Part shown: positions 7,492-14,062 of the stretch, piece by piece
Layout: the number at the start of each line of letters is the position of its first letter
Numbering within the stretch: the stretch's first letter is position 1
Virus record (IMG/VR): IMGVR_UViG_3300009169_000019
Location: 1 to 64,000 of that record
Length of the DNA: 64,000 nucleotides
Source: a virus
Direction: 5' to 3' (one strand)
Notes under the pieces: generated by a model
What the model was told of the DNA's origin: nothing
Seen by the model: only the letters and a program-made list of their open reading frames with translations
Databases searched by the model: none
Translations under genes and position numbers: made by a program

Positions 7492-8051
7492 TGAGCTTAT
7501 CAACAAAAACAGTTATTACTTCAGATGATAGGAAGATAGTAAATGAACAAATTAAAAAATATCATCAACCTGCATTTGATATGTTAGGGGAAATAAATCC
7601 ACTTTTTCAACCACGTACAATGTTTACTTGGAACAATGAGATTCATGTTTCTTTATACAAAAAAGAACTTACAGCTCCCGTTTTTTATATGGAGCTTATA
7701 AATGATGATATGTCTCCTAAGGATTCTGAAAGAACTCTTTATAAGTTTAGAGGAAATGTAGAATGCATTAACGAATATTTTAGCAAATCTTACACGGGTC
7801 AGTTTGGAGAATACAGTAAATATTTTGTACCTTTGGAAGATTTTGAAAAAGTAGATTTAAATAAAGTTTTAAAACCAAATGTAACACAAGCTCTTCCTTT
7901 TGACGAAGAGATTTATAAAACAGAAGATGAATTGGAAGATGCATTAATGTCTAAGCTTACCATTAGAGATCATGCAGCTATTCAATGGAAGTTACCAGTT
8001 TCACAAAAAAAATGGTTAAATAAATTAATTCAAGAAATAAATAAAAAATAG
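7491..8051 (+). CDS. Conserved phage protein of the replication operon, function unknown
   Basis: 186 residues, soluble, acidic in the second half. No catalytic motif is visible. The C-terminus (MSKLTIRDHAAIQWKLP) resembles a short motif often seen at the end of small phage proteins, where a helix precedes a W-L segment. It is translationally coupled to the helicase gene by TAATG. Its own TAG stop is immediately followed by the ATG of the Sak4-like ATPase. The position suggests a helper in replication or recombination. Confidence 0.6.
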   Translation: MSLSTKTVITSDDRKIVNEQIKKYHQPAFDMLGEINPLFQPRTMFTWNNEIHVSLYKKELTAPVFYMELINDDMSPKDSERTLYKFRGNVECINEYFSKSYTGQFGEYSKYFVPLEDFEKVDLNKVLKPNVTQALPFDEEIYKTEDELEDALMSKLTIRDHAAIQWKLPVSQKKWLNKLIQEINKK

Positions 8052-8735
8052 ATGGCACAAGGAATATTAATTGTAGGAGAGTCTGGATCTGGCAAAACTA
8101 CAAGCATCGAACTATTAGATCCAAAAGAAACATTTATTATTAACGTTTCATGTAAACCTTTATCTTTTAAAGGATGGAGAAAAAATTATATTGAATGGAC
8201 AAAAGACAATCCTACGGGTAATCTTTTCAAATCACCAGATCCTAAATCTATTGAGGCATGTATGAAATATGTGTCAGAAAAAAGACCTGAAATTAAAAAT
8301 CTAATCGTTGATGATTTTCAATACATTTCTTCTTTCGAATTTTTTGATAGAGCAGAAGAAAAAGGTTTTGAAAAATTTACTCAAATTGGTGCAACATTAG
8401 CAAGAATTTCAAGACTTCCTATGACTTTAAGAGATAACTTAATGGTTTTCTTTCTTACTCATGTTGAAGAAGGCACTGATATTGAAAACAGAAAAAGATA
8501 TAAAGCTAAAACAATAGGACGACTTGTAGATGAAAAACTTACATTAGAAGGATTATTTACAATTGTACTATTTTGTAAAGCAAAGAAAGACAAAGATGGT
8601 AAGATCAGTTATATATTTGAAACACAAAATTCAGGTGATAATACATGTAAATCACCAAAGGATATGTTTTCATCTTCTATAATTCCTAATGACTTACAAT
8701 TAGTAATAAAAACAATTCACGAATACGAAAATTAA
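8052..8735 (+). CDS. Sak4-like RecA-fold ATPase
   Basis: 227 residues. The Walker A motif GESGSGKTT occupies 9..17, right at the N-terminus, and Walker B is NLIVDDFQY near 83..91. Later features are FFLTHVEEG (sensor-like) and a C-terminal beta region. A short RecA core starting directly with the P-loop and lying next to an SSB gene is typical of Sak4 single-strand annealing/recombination ATPases. It probably promotes annealing or strand exchange on SSB-coated single strands. Generic phage AAA ATPases look similar, so the subfamily is less certain than the fold. Confidence 0.78.
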   Translation: MAQGILIVGESGSGKTTSIELLDPKETFIINVSCKPLSFKGWRKNYIEWTKDNPTGNLFKSPDPKSIEACMKYVSEKRPEIKNLIVDDFQYISSFEFFDRAEEKGFEKFTQIGATLARISRLPMTLRDNLMVFFLTHVEEGTDIENRKRYKAKTIGRLVDEKLTLEGLFTIVLFCKAKKDKDGKISYIFETQNSGDNTCKSPKDMFSSSIIPNDLQLVIKTIHEYEN

Positions 8736-8760
8736 ACATTAACAATTAAATTTTAAAAAA

Positions 8761-9417
8761 ATGGCTTTAAGCACAAAAAACATCAAAATTTCGGAAGGAA
8801 GACTTTCCAAAACTATTAACCCTGGAAACATTAAGGGTAAAATTTATGACATTTCTTTGAAACCTGGATATAATCAAGGAAGTTATTATCTTATATTATC
8901 TATTGAAACAGAACCTATTGAAAACTTTGAAGGTTTCTTTATTAACTCTCAAGATGAATCTCAAGGAAAACATAAAGGTCAAGTAGGTAGAATAAGATAT
9001 TCTCAATATGCTTTTGAAACTAAAACACTTCCTTCTGGTATTAAAGTTGATAGAGATGAGAATATTTTAAAAGCTATTTTGACATTAGCAAAAGCACAAG
9101 GTATTAGTGATACTATCAACGAAGTAGAAGGTGATACTATTGAAGAATTTGTAATTAATGCAAAACCTGTAATTTGTAATGATATTTATTTAAATTGGTG
9201 TATTGCTGGTAAAGAATATAGCAATAAAGATGGATATACTGCTTATGACTGTTTTATTCCAAAAGTAACAAATAAGAAATTTGGATTTGCAATGGATGAT
9301 AATGCTGTAATTACTTTTAATGAAGCTGAACACATTATAAAAGAAAAAAAGAAGCAATCTGAAAATGTTTCTGATTTTGAACCACAGACAAAGAGTAGCG
9401 ACTTTGATATGTTTTAA
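8761..9417 (+). CDS. Single-stranded DNA-binding protein with acidic C-terminal tail
   Basis: 218 residues. An N-terminal beta-rich region (about 20..120, NIKGKIYDISLKPG, YLILSIETEP) suits an OB fold. The last residues (SSDFDMF) are an acidic tail ending in Phe, the same style as the SSB C-terminal peptide that recruits partner proteins. It follows the Sak4-like ATPase by 25 bases, and a strong intrinsic terminator directly follows it, so it closes the first replication operon. The SSB call rests on the OB-like pattern, tail and position. Confidence 0.7.
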   Translation: MALSTKNIKISEGRLSKTINPGNIKGKIYDISLKPGYNQGSYYLILSIETEPIENFEGFFINSQDESQGKHKGQVGRIRYSQYAFETKTLPSGIKVDRDENILKAILTLAKAQGISDTINEVEGDTIEEFVINAKPVICNDIYLNWCIAGKEYSNKDGYTAYDCFIPKVTNKKFGFAMDDNAVITFNEAEHIIKEKKKQSENVSDFEPQTKSSDFDMF

Positions 9418-9434
9418 TTGTTAATTGTTTGTAA

Positions 9435-9470
9435 ATAAAAGGGGGAGTAACATCCCCCTTTTATTTTTAT
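9435..9470 (+). terminator. Strong intrinsic terminator after the SSB gene
   Basis: A perfect 12-base inverted repeat, ATAAAAGGGGGA at 9435..9446 and TCCCCCTTTTAT at 9453..9464, encloses a 6-base loop (GTAACA). A T-rich tract follows. The five G:C pairs stand out in this AT-rich genome. It lies 18 bases after the SSB stop and 21 bases before the primase start, so it separates two transcription units or attenuates read-through. Confidence 0.92.
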
Positions 9471-9484
9471 TTTAATTTTAAACC

Positions 9485-10468
9485 ATGCTAACAACCAAAA
9501 ATATAATAATAGATTATAAAGACGTACCAACTACATGGATATTTGAGCATTATTGCAACCTTAATCAGAAATTAAATGGTCAGGATGTTAAAATAAAAAG
9601 TATGTTTAATAATGCTGATAAGATCCCAAGCATGTGTATTTATTATGATAAAATAAAAAGCGTATACAAATTTAAAGATTTTTCTAGTGGTAAATCTGGT
9701 GAAGGTGCCAATCTACTTATGTATCTGTATAATCTAACATTTAGTGAAGCTGCTTTTAAACTTATTAACGATTATAAAGAATACATTAAGAATAATCATA
9801 AATCAGATGTAAAAATTAATGAATATGCTAAGTTTAAAGTAACAGACTTTATTATAAAAACATGGAATATATTAGATAGAGACTTTTGGGTAAAATATAA
9901 TATTGGAACTACTATTCTAAATAAATATAATGTTAAACCTCTTAGTAAATACACTATGAGTAAAGAAGAAGATGGTAGGACAGAAAGCATTACTATATCT
10001 GGTGATTATTTATATGGATATTTTAAAAATGATGGTACACTCTATAAAATTTATCAACCAAAAAATAAAAAAAAGAAGTTTATAAAAGTAAAATCTTATA
10101 TACAAGGTCTTGAGCAATGTGAAAATCATTCTTATTTGCTTATAACTAGTAGTCTTAAAGATATTATGTCTATCAAAAGTCTCGGTGTTAAAATAGATTG
10201 TATAGCTGCTGATAGTGAAAACACATTTATTCCTAAATCGGAAATAGTTAAACTTATGGAATCTTATAAGTCTATATCTGTATGTTTTGATAATGATTTA
10301 CCAGGTATTACATCTATGCAGAAATATAAAGAACTTTATGGGTTTAATGTATTTTATTTACCACTCAGTAAAGATATAAGTGATAGTATTAAAGATTATG
10401 GAGTTAAGAAAGTTTTATATACTTTTGTTCCTCTAATAAATAAATCATTTGAAAATGGCAAAAGCTAG
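9485..10468 (+). CDS. DNA primase, DnaG-type TOPRIM protein
   Basis: 327 residues. Residues about 10..100 resemble the CHC2-type start of primases in pattern (IPSMCIYY, YKFKDFSSG, ANLLMYLYNLTFSEAA) but lack the Cys/His zinc ligands. The TOPRIM domain is visible at about 216..300: LLITSSLKDIMS, IAADSENT, and the metal-binding strand SVCFDNDLPG at 265..274. It should make RNA primers for phage DNA synthesis with the DnaB-like helicase. The gene starts right behind the 9435 terminator and overlaps the HNH gene by 14 bases. Confidence 0.85.
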   Translation: MLTTKNIIIDYKDVPTTWIFEHYCNLNQKLNGQDVKIKSMFNNADKIPSMCIYYDKIKSVYKFKDFSSGKSGEGANLLMYLYNLTFSEAAFKLINDYKEYIKNNHKSDVKINEYAKFKVTDFIIKTWNILDRDFWVKYNIGTTILNKYNVKPLSKYTMSKEEDGRTESITISGDYLYGYFKNDGTLYKIYQPKNKKKKFIKVKSYIQGLEQCENHSYLLITSSLKDIMSIKSLGVKIDCIAADSENTFIPKSEIVKLMESYKSISVCFDNDLPGITSMQKYKELYGFNVFYLPLSKDISDSIKDYGVKKVLYTFVPLINKSFENGKS

Positions 10469-10880
10469 AAAATCTAAAGTTGTAAAAACAAGAAAAAATG
10501 CTGTACCTAAAACTAGAAATTCTGGTACAATGACAGAAGCAGCATTTTGGTCATTTATAAGATCAGCATTAAGACAGAAGTCAAGATGGTGGAAACCAGT
10601 TTCAGAATGTAAACAAAATGCTAGAAGAATATATGCAGGACCATTGAAAAGACAAAAGTGGGAATTTCAATGTAACTATTGTAAAAAATGGTTTAAAGAT
10701 AAAGATATAGCCGTTGACCACATTATACCTGCTGGTGCGCTTAACTGTTGTTATGACCTTCCAGAATTTGTTGAAAGACTATTTTGTGAAGCTGGAGGAT
10801 TGCAAGTATTATGTGCTAATGGAGAAAATTCATGTCACCATATTAAAACGCAAAGTGAAAGAAAAAATAAAAGATGTTAA
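10455..10880 (+). CDS. HNH endonuclease
   Basis: I use the ATG at 10455, inside the end of the primase gene, rather than an in-frame TTG two codons upstream. The protein has 141 residues with a very basic N-terminus. Visible motifs are a CNYC pair, the HNH core VDHIIPAG, and LCANGENSCHH, giving a zinc-finger HNH fold (ends KTQSERKNKR). Such nucleases act in phage DNA processing, in homing, or as packaging helpers. The place inside the replication operon, with overlaps, favours a resident function over a recently inserted homing element, but homing cannot be excluded. Confidence 0.85.
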   Translation: MAKARKSKVVKTRKNAVPKTRNSGTMTEAAFWSFIRSALRQKSRWWKPVSECKQNARRIYAGPLKRQKWEFQCNYCKKWFKDKDIAVDHIIPAGALNCCYDLPEFVERLFCEAGGLQVLCANGENSCHHIKTQSERKNKRC

Positions 10881-10890
10881 AAATATAAAT

Positions 10891-11100
10891 ATGGAAGATT
10901 ATAAAATAAAAGAAAATGAAAAATTTTTTACTAATGTATTAAATATGTTAGTTGAAGGAGGTTCATATGGATTTCCTAAAGCTATGCAGACTTATACAAA
11001 AGAAAATAATAAATTAGTAGGAAATACAATAGCTTTATCACATATAAAAGATATAGTTAGTGATGAATTTTATAATGAAAATTTTAAACTAAAAGAATAA
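10891..11100 (+). CDS. Small hypothetical protein
   Basis: 69 residues from the ATG at 10891. A longer open frame reaches back to 10714, but that part only re-reads the HNH gene in another frame, so the shorter start is preferred. The protein is helical and charged (KFFTNVLNMLVEGGSYGFP in the middle) with no membrane segment. It lies in a run of very small plus-strand genes between the HNH nuclease and the thioredoxin-like protein. No family recognised. Confidence 0.55.
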   Translation: MEDYKIKENEKFFTNVLNMLVEGGSYGFPKAMQTYTKENNKLVGNTIALSHIKDIVSDEFYNENFKLKE

Positions 11101-11105
11101 AACTT

Positions 11106-11285
11106 ATGCCAGAACTACATGAAACAATGATGGGTAAAAAACTTATTACATCAGATATACCTAAACTAATAACTAATATTGAAAAATTAGGAGGTATTTT
11201 AGAAAAAATAAATGTTACTTTAGAAGATATGTATGACATATTACTAGAATTTAAAACTAATCAAAATGAAAGAATTAACAAATAG
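11106..11285 (+). CDS. Small hypothetical protein, 59 aa
   Basis: An ATG at 11106 opens 59 codons ending with TAG at 11283..11285. The product (MPELHETMMGKKLITSDIP at the start) is helical with a leucine-rich middle, INKLGGILEKINVTLED-like in pattern. It starts 5 bases after the previous gene and overlaps the next by 20 bases, so packing supports it as real. No function can be assigned. Confidence 0.5.
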   Translation: MPELHETMMGKKLITSDIPKLITNIEKLGGILEKINVTLEDMYDILLEFKTNQNERINK

Positions 11286-11388
11286 TCAATTAATTCAGTT
11301 TATAGAAAGCCTGGAAGCTACTTGTACAGATAAAGTTACAGTAGCTAAAATTGTAAAATTTTTAAAGGAAAACAATATATGGAATTAA
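11266..11388 (+). CDS. Very small hypothetical protein, 40 aa
   Basis: An ATG at 11266 opens 40 codons ending TAA at 11386..11388. The product is helical (MKELTNSQLIQFIESLEAT, then a Lys/Val helix ending in NNIWN) and resembles small DNA- or protein-binding helices. It overlaps both neighbours, by 20 bases upstream and 10 bases downstream, as is common in this operon. Support is only from packing and a sensible amphipathic pattern. Confidence 0.4.
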   Translation: MKELTNSQLIQFIESLEATCTDKVTVAKIVKFLKENNIWN

Positions 11389-11657
11389 AAATACTTAGAT
11401 TTGGAGCAGTATGGTGCCAACCATCTAAAGTAGTTGATTCTATTGTAAATATGATTAATGAAGAAAATGATAATGTAGAATACATTACATATGATTATTC
11501 AAATGATCCAGATATGTTTAGCAAATATAAGATAATAAGTGTACCAACACTTATTATTTTAGATAAAAAAGATAAAGAATTAGAAAAAATTAGAGGAATA
11601 TTTCCTAAAATAAAATTGACATTATTAATAGAAAAATATAAAAATGAAAACATTTAA
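11379..11657 (+). CDS. Thioredoxin-like protein with a single active-site cysteine
   Basis: 92 residues with a thioredoxin plan: a beta strand, then FGAVWCQPS at 8..16, a helix, YITYDYSND, and the cis-proline strand SVPTLIILD with Pro56. The usual CxxC is CQPS here, so the resolving Cys is a Ser (residue 16). It may work as a monothiol redox protein, a glutaredoxin-like reductant for nucleotide metabolism, or a non-redox binding module as in T7 polymerase/thioredoxin. It overlaps the PD-(D/E)XK nuclease gene by 14 bases. Confidence 0.8.
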   Translation: MELKILRFGAVWCQPSKVVDSIVNMINEENDNVEYITYDYSNDPDMFSKYKIISVPTLIILDKKDKELEKIRGIFPKIKLTLLIEKYKNENI

Positions 11658-12678
11658 TGAATTAAGTGATTATATACAAAGTGCAGAAGATAAGTTTTAT
11701 AGTGAGTATTTTTATTTTTCGTACAGTAGTATAAATAAATTACTATGGAATCCAGCAGCTTTTTATCAATCATATGTTCTTGGACAAAAAGAGGAAATAA
11801 CATCTCCTTCTTTATTACAAGGTAAAGTAATACACGCTCTTCTACTTAGTGAGCAATACTTTAATGATATGTATATTATATCTAAGGATAATTTTCCAAC
11901 AGGAAATTCTAAAATTGTAATTGACAAATTGTTTAATCATTATAAAGAACTAAAAGCTAACGGAGATGAAAGAACATCATTAAATGAATTTGAAAATGCT
12001 ATATTAGATATTCTTTTAGACATGAAATATCATCAATCTCTTAAAACAGATCAACAAAGATTAGATAAAATTATTACACCTGAAACAGAAAATTACTGGA
12101 ACTTTCTTACAACCAAAGAAAATAAAGAAGTTATTGATACACAAACATATAATTTCTGTTTAGATGCGACTAATATTATTAGAAAAAACCCAGAGATTTC
12201 AGAATTAATGGGTCTTAATTTAACAGAATTTGATAACAAAGAAGTGCACAATGAGATTGAACTGAGAAAAAAGTTAGATAGGTTTTCATTTGGACTTAAA
12301 GGAATTCTAGATAATATTGTTTTAGATCATGAACATAAAACAATATATATCAACGATCTTAAAACAACTAGTAAAGAACTCAAAGATTTTCCAGAAAGTA
12401 TAGAATATTATTCATATTGGATGCAAATGACTGTTTATATGATATTAGTATATTTTAATTATAATAATTATATTAGTAATGAAAACTATAAAATAAAATC
12501 TCATTTTATAGTTATTGATAAAAACATGATGACATACGCCTTTGAAATAAGTAATAATACACAACAAACATGGTTTAATAGATTTATGAATGAAGTAATG
12601 CCTATAGTAGAGTATCACTATACAGAACATAATTATACTCTCCCTTACAAATTTTGTAAACAAAAGTTTATTTTATAA
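11644..12678 (+). CDS. RecB-like PD-(D/E)XK nuclease
   Basis: 344 residues. Motifs of the RecB/Cas4-type exonuclease family are in order: SYSSINKLLWNPAAF (residues 27..40), LLQGKVIHALL with His64, GILDNIVLDHE with Asp223, and INDLKTTSKEL with Asp238 and Lys240. A downstream Tyr/Gln helix (WMQMTVYMILVYF) takes the place of the QxxxY motif. It would resect or degrade DNA ends and would pair functionally with the Sak4-like ATPase and SSB in recombination. No fused helicase or Cys cluster is visible. Confidence 0.85.
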   Translation: MKTFNELSDYIQSAEDKFYSEYFYFSYSSINKLLWNPAAFYQSYVLGQKEEITSPSLLQGKVIHALLLSEQYFNDMYIISKDNFPTGNSKIVIDKLFNHYKELKANGDERTSLNEFENAILDILLDMKYHQSLKTDQQRLDKIITPETENYWNFLTTKENKEVIDTQTYNFCLDATNIIRKNPEISELMGLNLTEFDNKEVHNEIELRKKLDRFSFGLKGILDNIVLDHEHKTIYINDLKTTSKELKDFPESIEYYSYWMQMTVYMILVYFNYNNYISNENYKIKSHFIVIDKNMMTYAFEISNNTQQTWFNRFMNEVMPIVEYHYTEHNYTLPYKFCKQKFIL

Positions 12679-12688
12679 ATTGTAAATA

Positions 12689-13225
12689 ATGATAAAACAG
12701 TTATATAGTAAGTATTTTCAGAAATCTAAAATATTTCTTTATCCTCTTCTTAGACTTCCTAAATCTGAAAAAGATGAGTTTTTGGTAGAAACATTTCTAA
12801 AATACGAAGATATAGAAATAGAAGACTGTAAAATCATTTGTCAATATAATGTAAAAGATGTTTTATGCTTTCTTAAATACAGAAAAGATAACATATTAAA
12901 ATCACCATATTTTATTTTTGAGAAACAATTAGATAAAGATGTGTATATATTTATTTTTGATTTATCAAACTTCAAAACAGATTATCACTATTTCTTGTTA
13001 GGAAATTATTCTAAATTCACTCAAAAATCAAAAAATCTTATTAAAAAATATTTTGGTAATAACTCACAACAGTATGAATATATAGACACTTTTTTATATC
13101 CTACAGAGTATTTTGAAAAATACTCTGAGCTTTTAGATGTAAATAAAGAAACTTTAATTTATATTGGAGAGTTGTGTGATAAGTATGATTTTGAAAAAGA
13201 ATGGTTAAATAACTTAAATACTTAA
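12689..13225 (+). CDS. Hypothetical protein of the replication block
   Basis: 178 residues, rich in Tyr, Phe and Lys, with no membrane segment. The start IKQLYSKYFQKSKIFLYPLL recalls uncharacterised proteins in phages of Bacteroidota, but I cannot name the family. It starts 10 bases after the nuclease gene and is the last gene before the promoter at 13236, so it probably ends that transcription unit. No catalytic motif seen. Confidence 0.6.
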   Translation: MIKQLYSKYFQKSKIFLYPLLRLPKSEKDEFLVETFLKYEDIEIEDCKIICQYNVKDVLCFLKYRKDNILKSPYFIFEKQLDKDVYIFIFDLSNFKTDYHYFLLGNYSKFTQKSKNLIKKYFGNNSQQYEYIDTFLYPTEYFEKYSELLDVNKETLIYIGELCDKYDFEKEWLNNLNT

Positions 13226-13235
13226 AATTTTTTTT

Positions 13236-13266
13236 TTTGGTTTTTAAAAACAGATTCATATATTTG
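13236..13266 (+). promoter_or_regulatory. Bacteroidota-type housekeeping promoter
   Basis: TTTG at 13236..13239 is followed after exactly 19 bases by TATATTTG at 13259..13266. This matches the -33 (TTTG) and -7 (TAnnTTTG) consensus of the Bacteroidota primary sigma factor with ideal spacing. A run of 11 T directly precedes and includes the -33 box. Transcription would begin near 13271..13274, giving a leader of only about 7..10 bases before the ATG at 13281. Confidence 0.85.
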
Positions 13267-13280
13267 CAAAAACAATTTCA

Positions 13281-13661
13281 ATGAAAAATATGATGCTCTA
13301 TAAAAGCGGATGGGGAACAGAATCAAGTTTCGTACCTACTTTTAAAATGATTCCTACATTATCTGATTGCCCTTTTAACGAGGTGTTATTTGATCCTAAC
13401 AGTAAAATACTCGCTGTAGTAAGTAAAGAAAAAAAACAAGCTTATAGATTAGTTCCTAAATTAAATGACAAAGGTAGACCTGTAATTGTAACAGAAAAGG
13501 GTGTACCTGTTGAAGTTCAAGAAAGGAAACTTATGGATAACTTCTATGAATATTATCTAGAAAATTTAGATGATGTTCAAAGATTTATAGAAACGTTTGC
13601 CATCAATTCTGAAAGTTTTGATTGGAAAGAATACTTTAAAGAAGAAAAGAAACAAAATTAA
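13281..13661 (+). CDS. Hypothetical protein behind a host-type promoter
   Basis: 126 residues. A basic/aromatic start (MLYKSGWGTESSFVPTFKM) is followed by a compact beta-rich part (EVLFDPNSKILAVVSKEKK, AYRLVPKLNDKGRPVI) and an acidic helical end. It is the only gene between a perfect promoter (13236) and an intrinsic terminator (13678), so it forms a single-gene transcription unit. That makes an early, strongly expressed product likely, possibly a host-takeover or regulatory protein; the sequence does not say which. Met4 is an alternative start. Confidence 0.7.
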   Translation: MKNMMLYKSGWGTESSFVPTFKMIPTLSDCPFNEVLFDPNSKILAVVSKEKKQAYRLVPKLNDKGRPVIVTEKGVPVEVQERKLMDNFYEYYLENLDDVQRFIETFAINSESFDWKEYFKEEKKQN

Positions 13662-13677
13662 AAACCAACAAACTAAG

Positions 13678-13712
13678 AAAAGAGTGTGCAATATCAGCAC
13701 ACTCTTTTTTTT
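13678..13712 (+). terminator. Intrinsic terminator
   Basis: AGAGTGTGC at 13681..13689 pairs perfectly with GCACACTCT at 13697..13705 around a 7-base loop. The stem is extended by A:T pairs and followed by an 8-base T run. It ends the single-gene unit at 13281..13661 and lies just before the ATG of the next gene at 13720. Confidence 0.92.
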
Positions 13713-13719
13713 CACTATT

Positions 13720-14031
13720 ATGAAGATTCCTTGTATTTGCATAGACGATAGCTTTAGACCTGAGTCATTTCCATCAAGTAAATGGGTGGTTAAAAACAGA
13801 AAATATCACATAATTAATGTTTCATTTCATCCATTACAAGATGGTGGTGTACAAGGTGTTACATTAGCAGAAATTGATTTAAATGATGGATGTTGCTATC
13901 CATACAAAACATTTAGAATTAACCGTTTTGCTATAACAGAAGAAGACTTTTTAAAACTTGTAGATGCACTTAAAAAAGATAAAAAAAATGTTGAAGAAGT
14001 GCTCAGAAAAGAAGAATTAGAATTAGTATAA
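13720..14031 (+). CDS. Small hypothetical protein before the DNA polymerase
   Basis: 103 residues from the ATG at 13720; the open frame to the left only crosses the terminator. It begins MKIPCICIDDSFRPESFP and has a beta-rich core (SKWVVKNRKYHIINVSF, GVTLAEIDL) and a Lys/Glu-rich helical end. The pattern looks like a small SH3/OB-like barrel, but no family is recognised. It precedes the polymerase gene by 31 bases. Its mRNA must start downstream of the 13678 terminator or come from read-through. Confidence 0.6.
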   Translation: MKIPCICIDDSFRPESFPSSKWVVKNRKYHIINVSFHPLQDGGVQGVTLAEIDLNDGCCYPYKTFRINRFAITEEDFLKLVDALKKDKKNVEEVLRKEELELV

Positions 14032-14062
14032 AAGGGAGACAGCTTAACTGAATAAATTAAAT

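Noticed and set aside
10714-10890. N-terminal extension of the small gene at 10891
   Set aside because: It reads the HNH gene in another frame; the ATG at 10891 gives a compact product.
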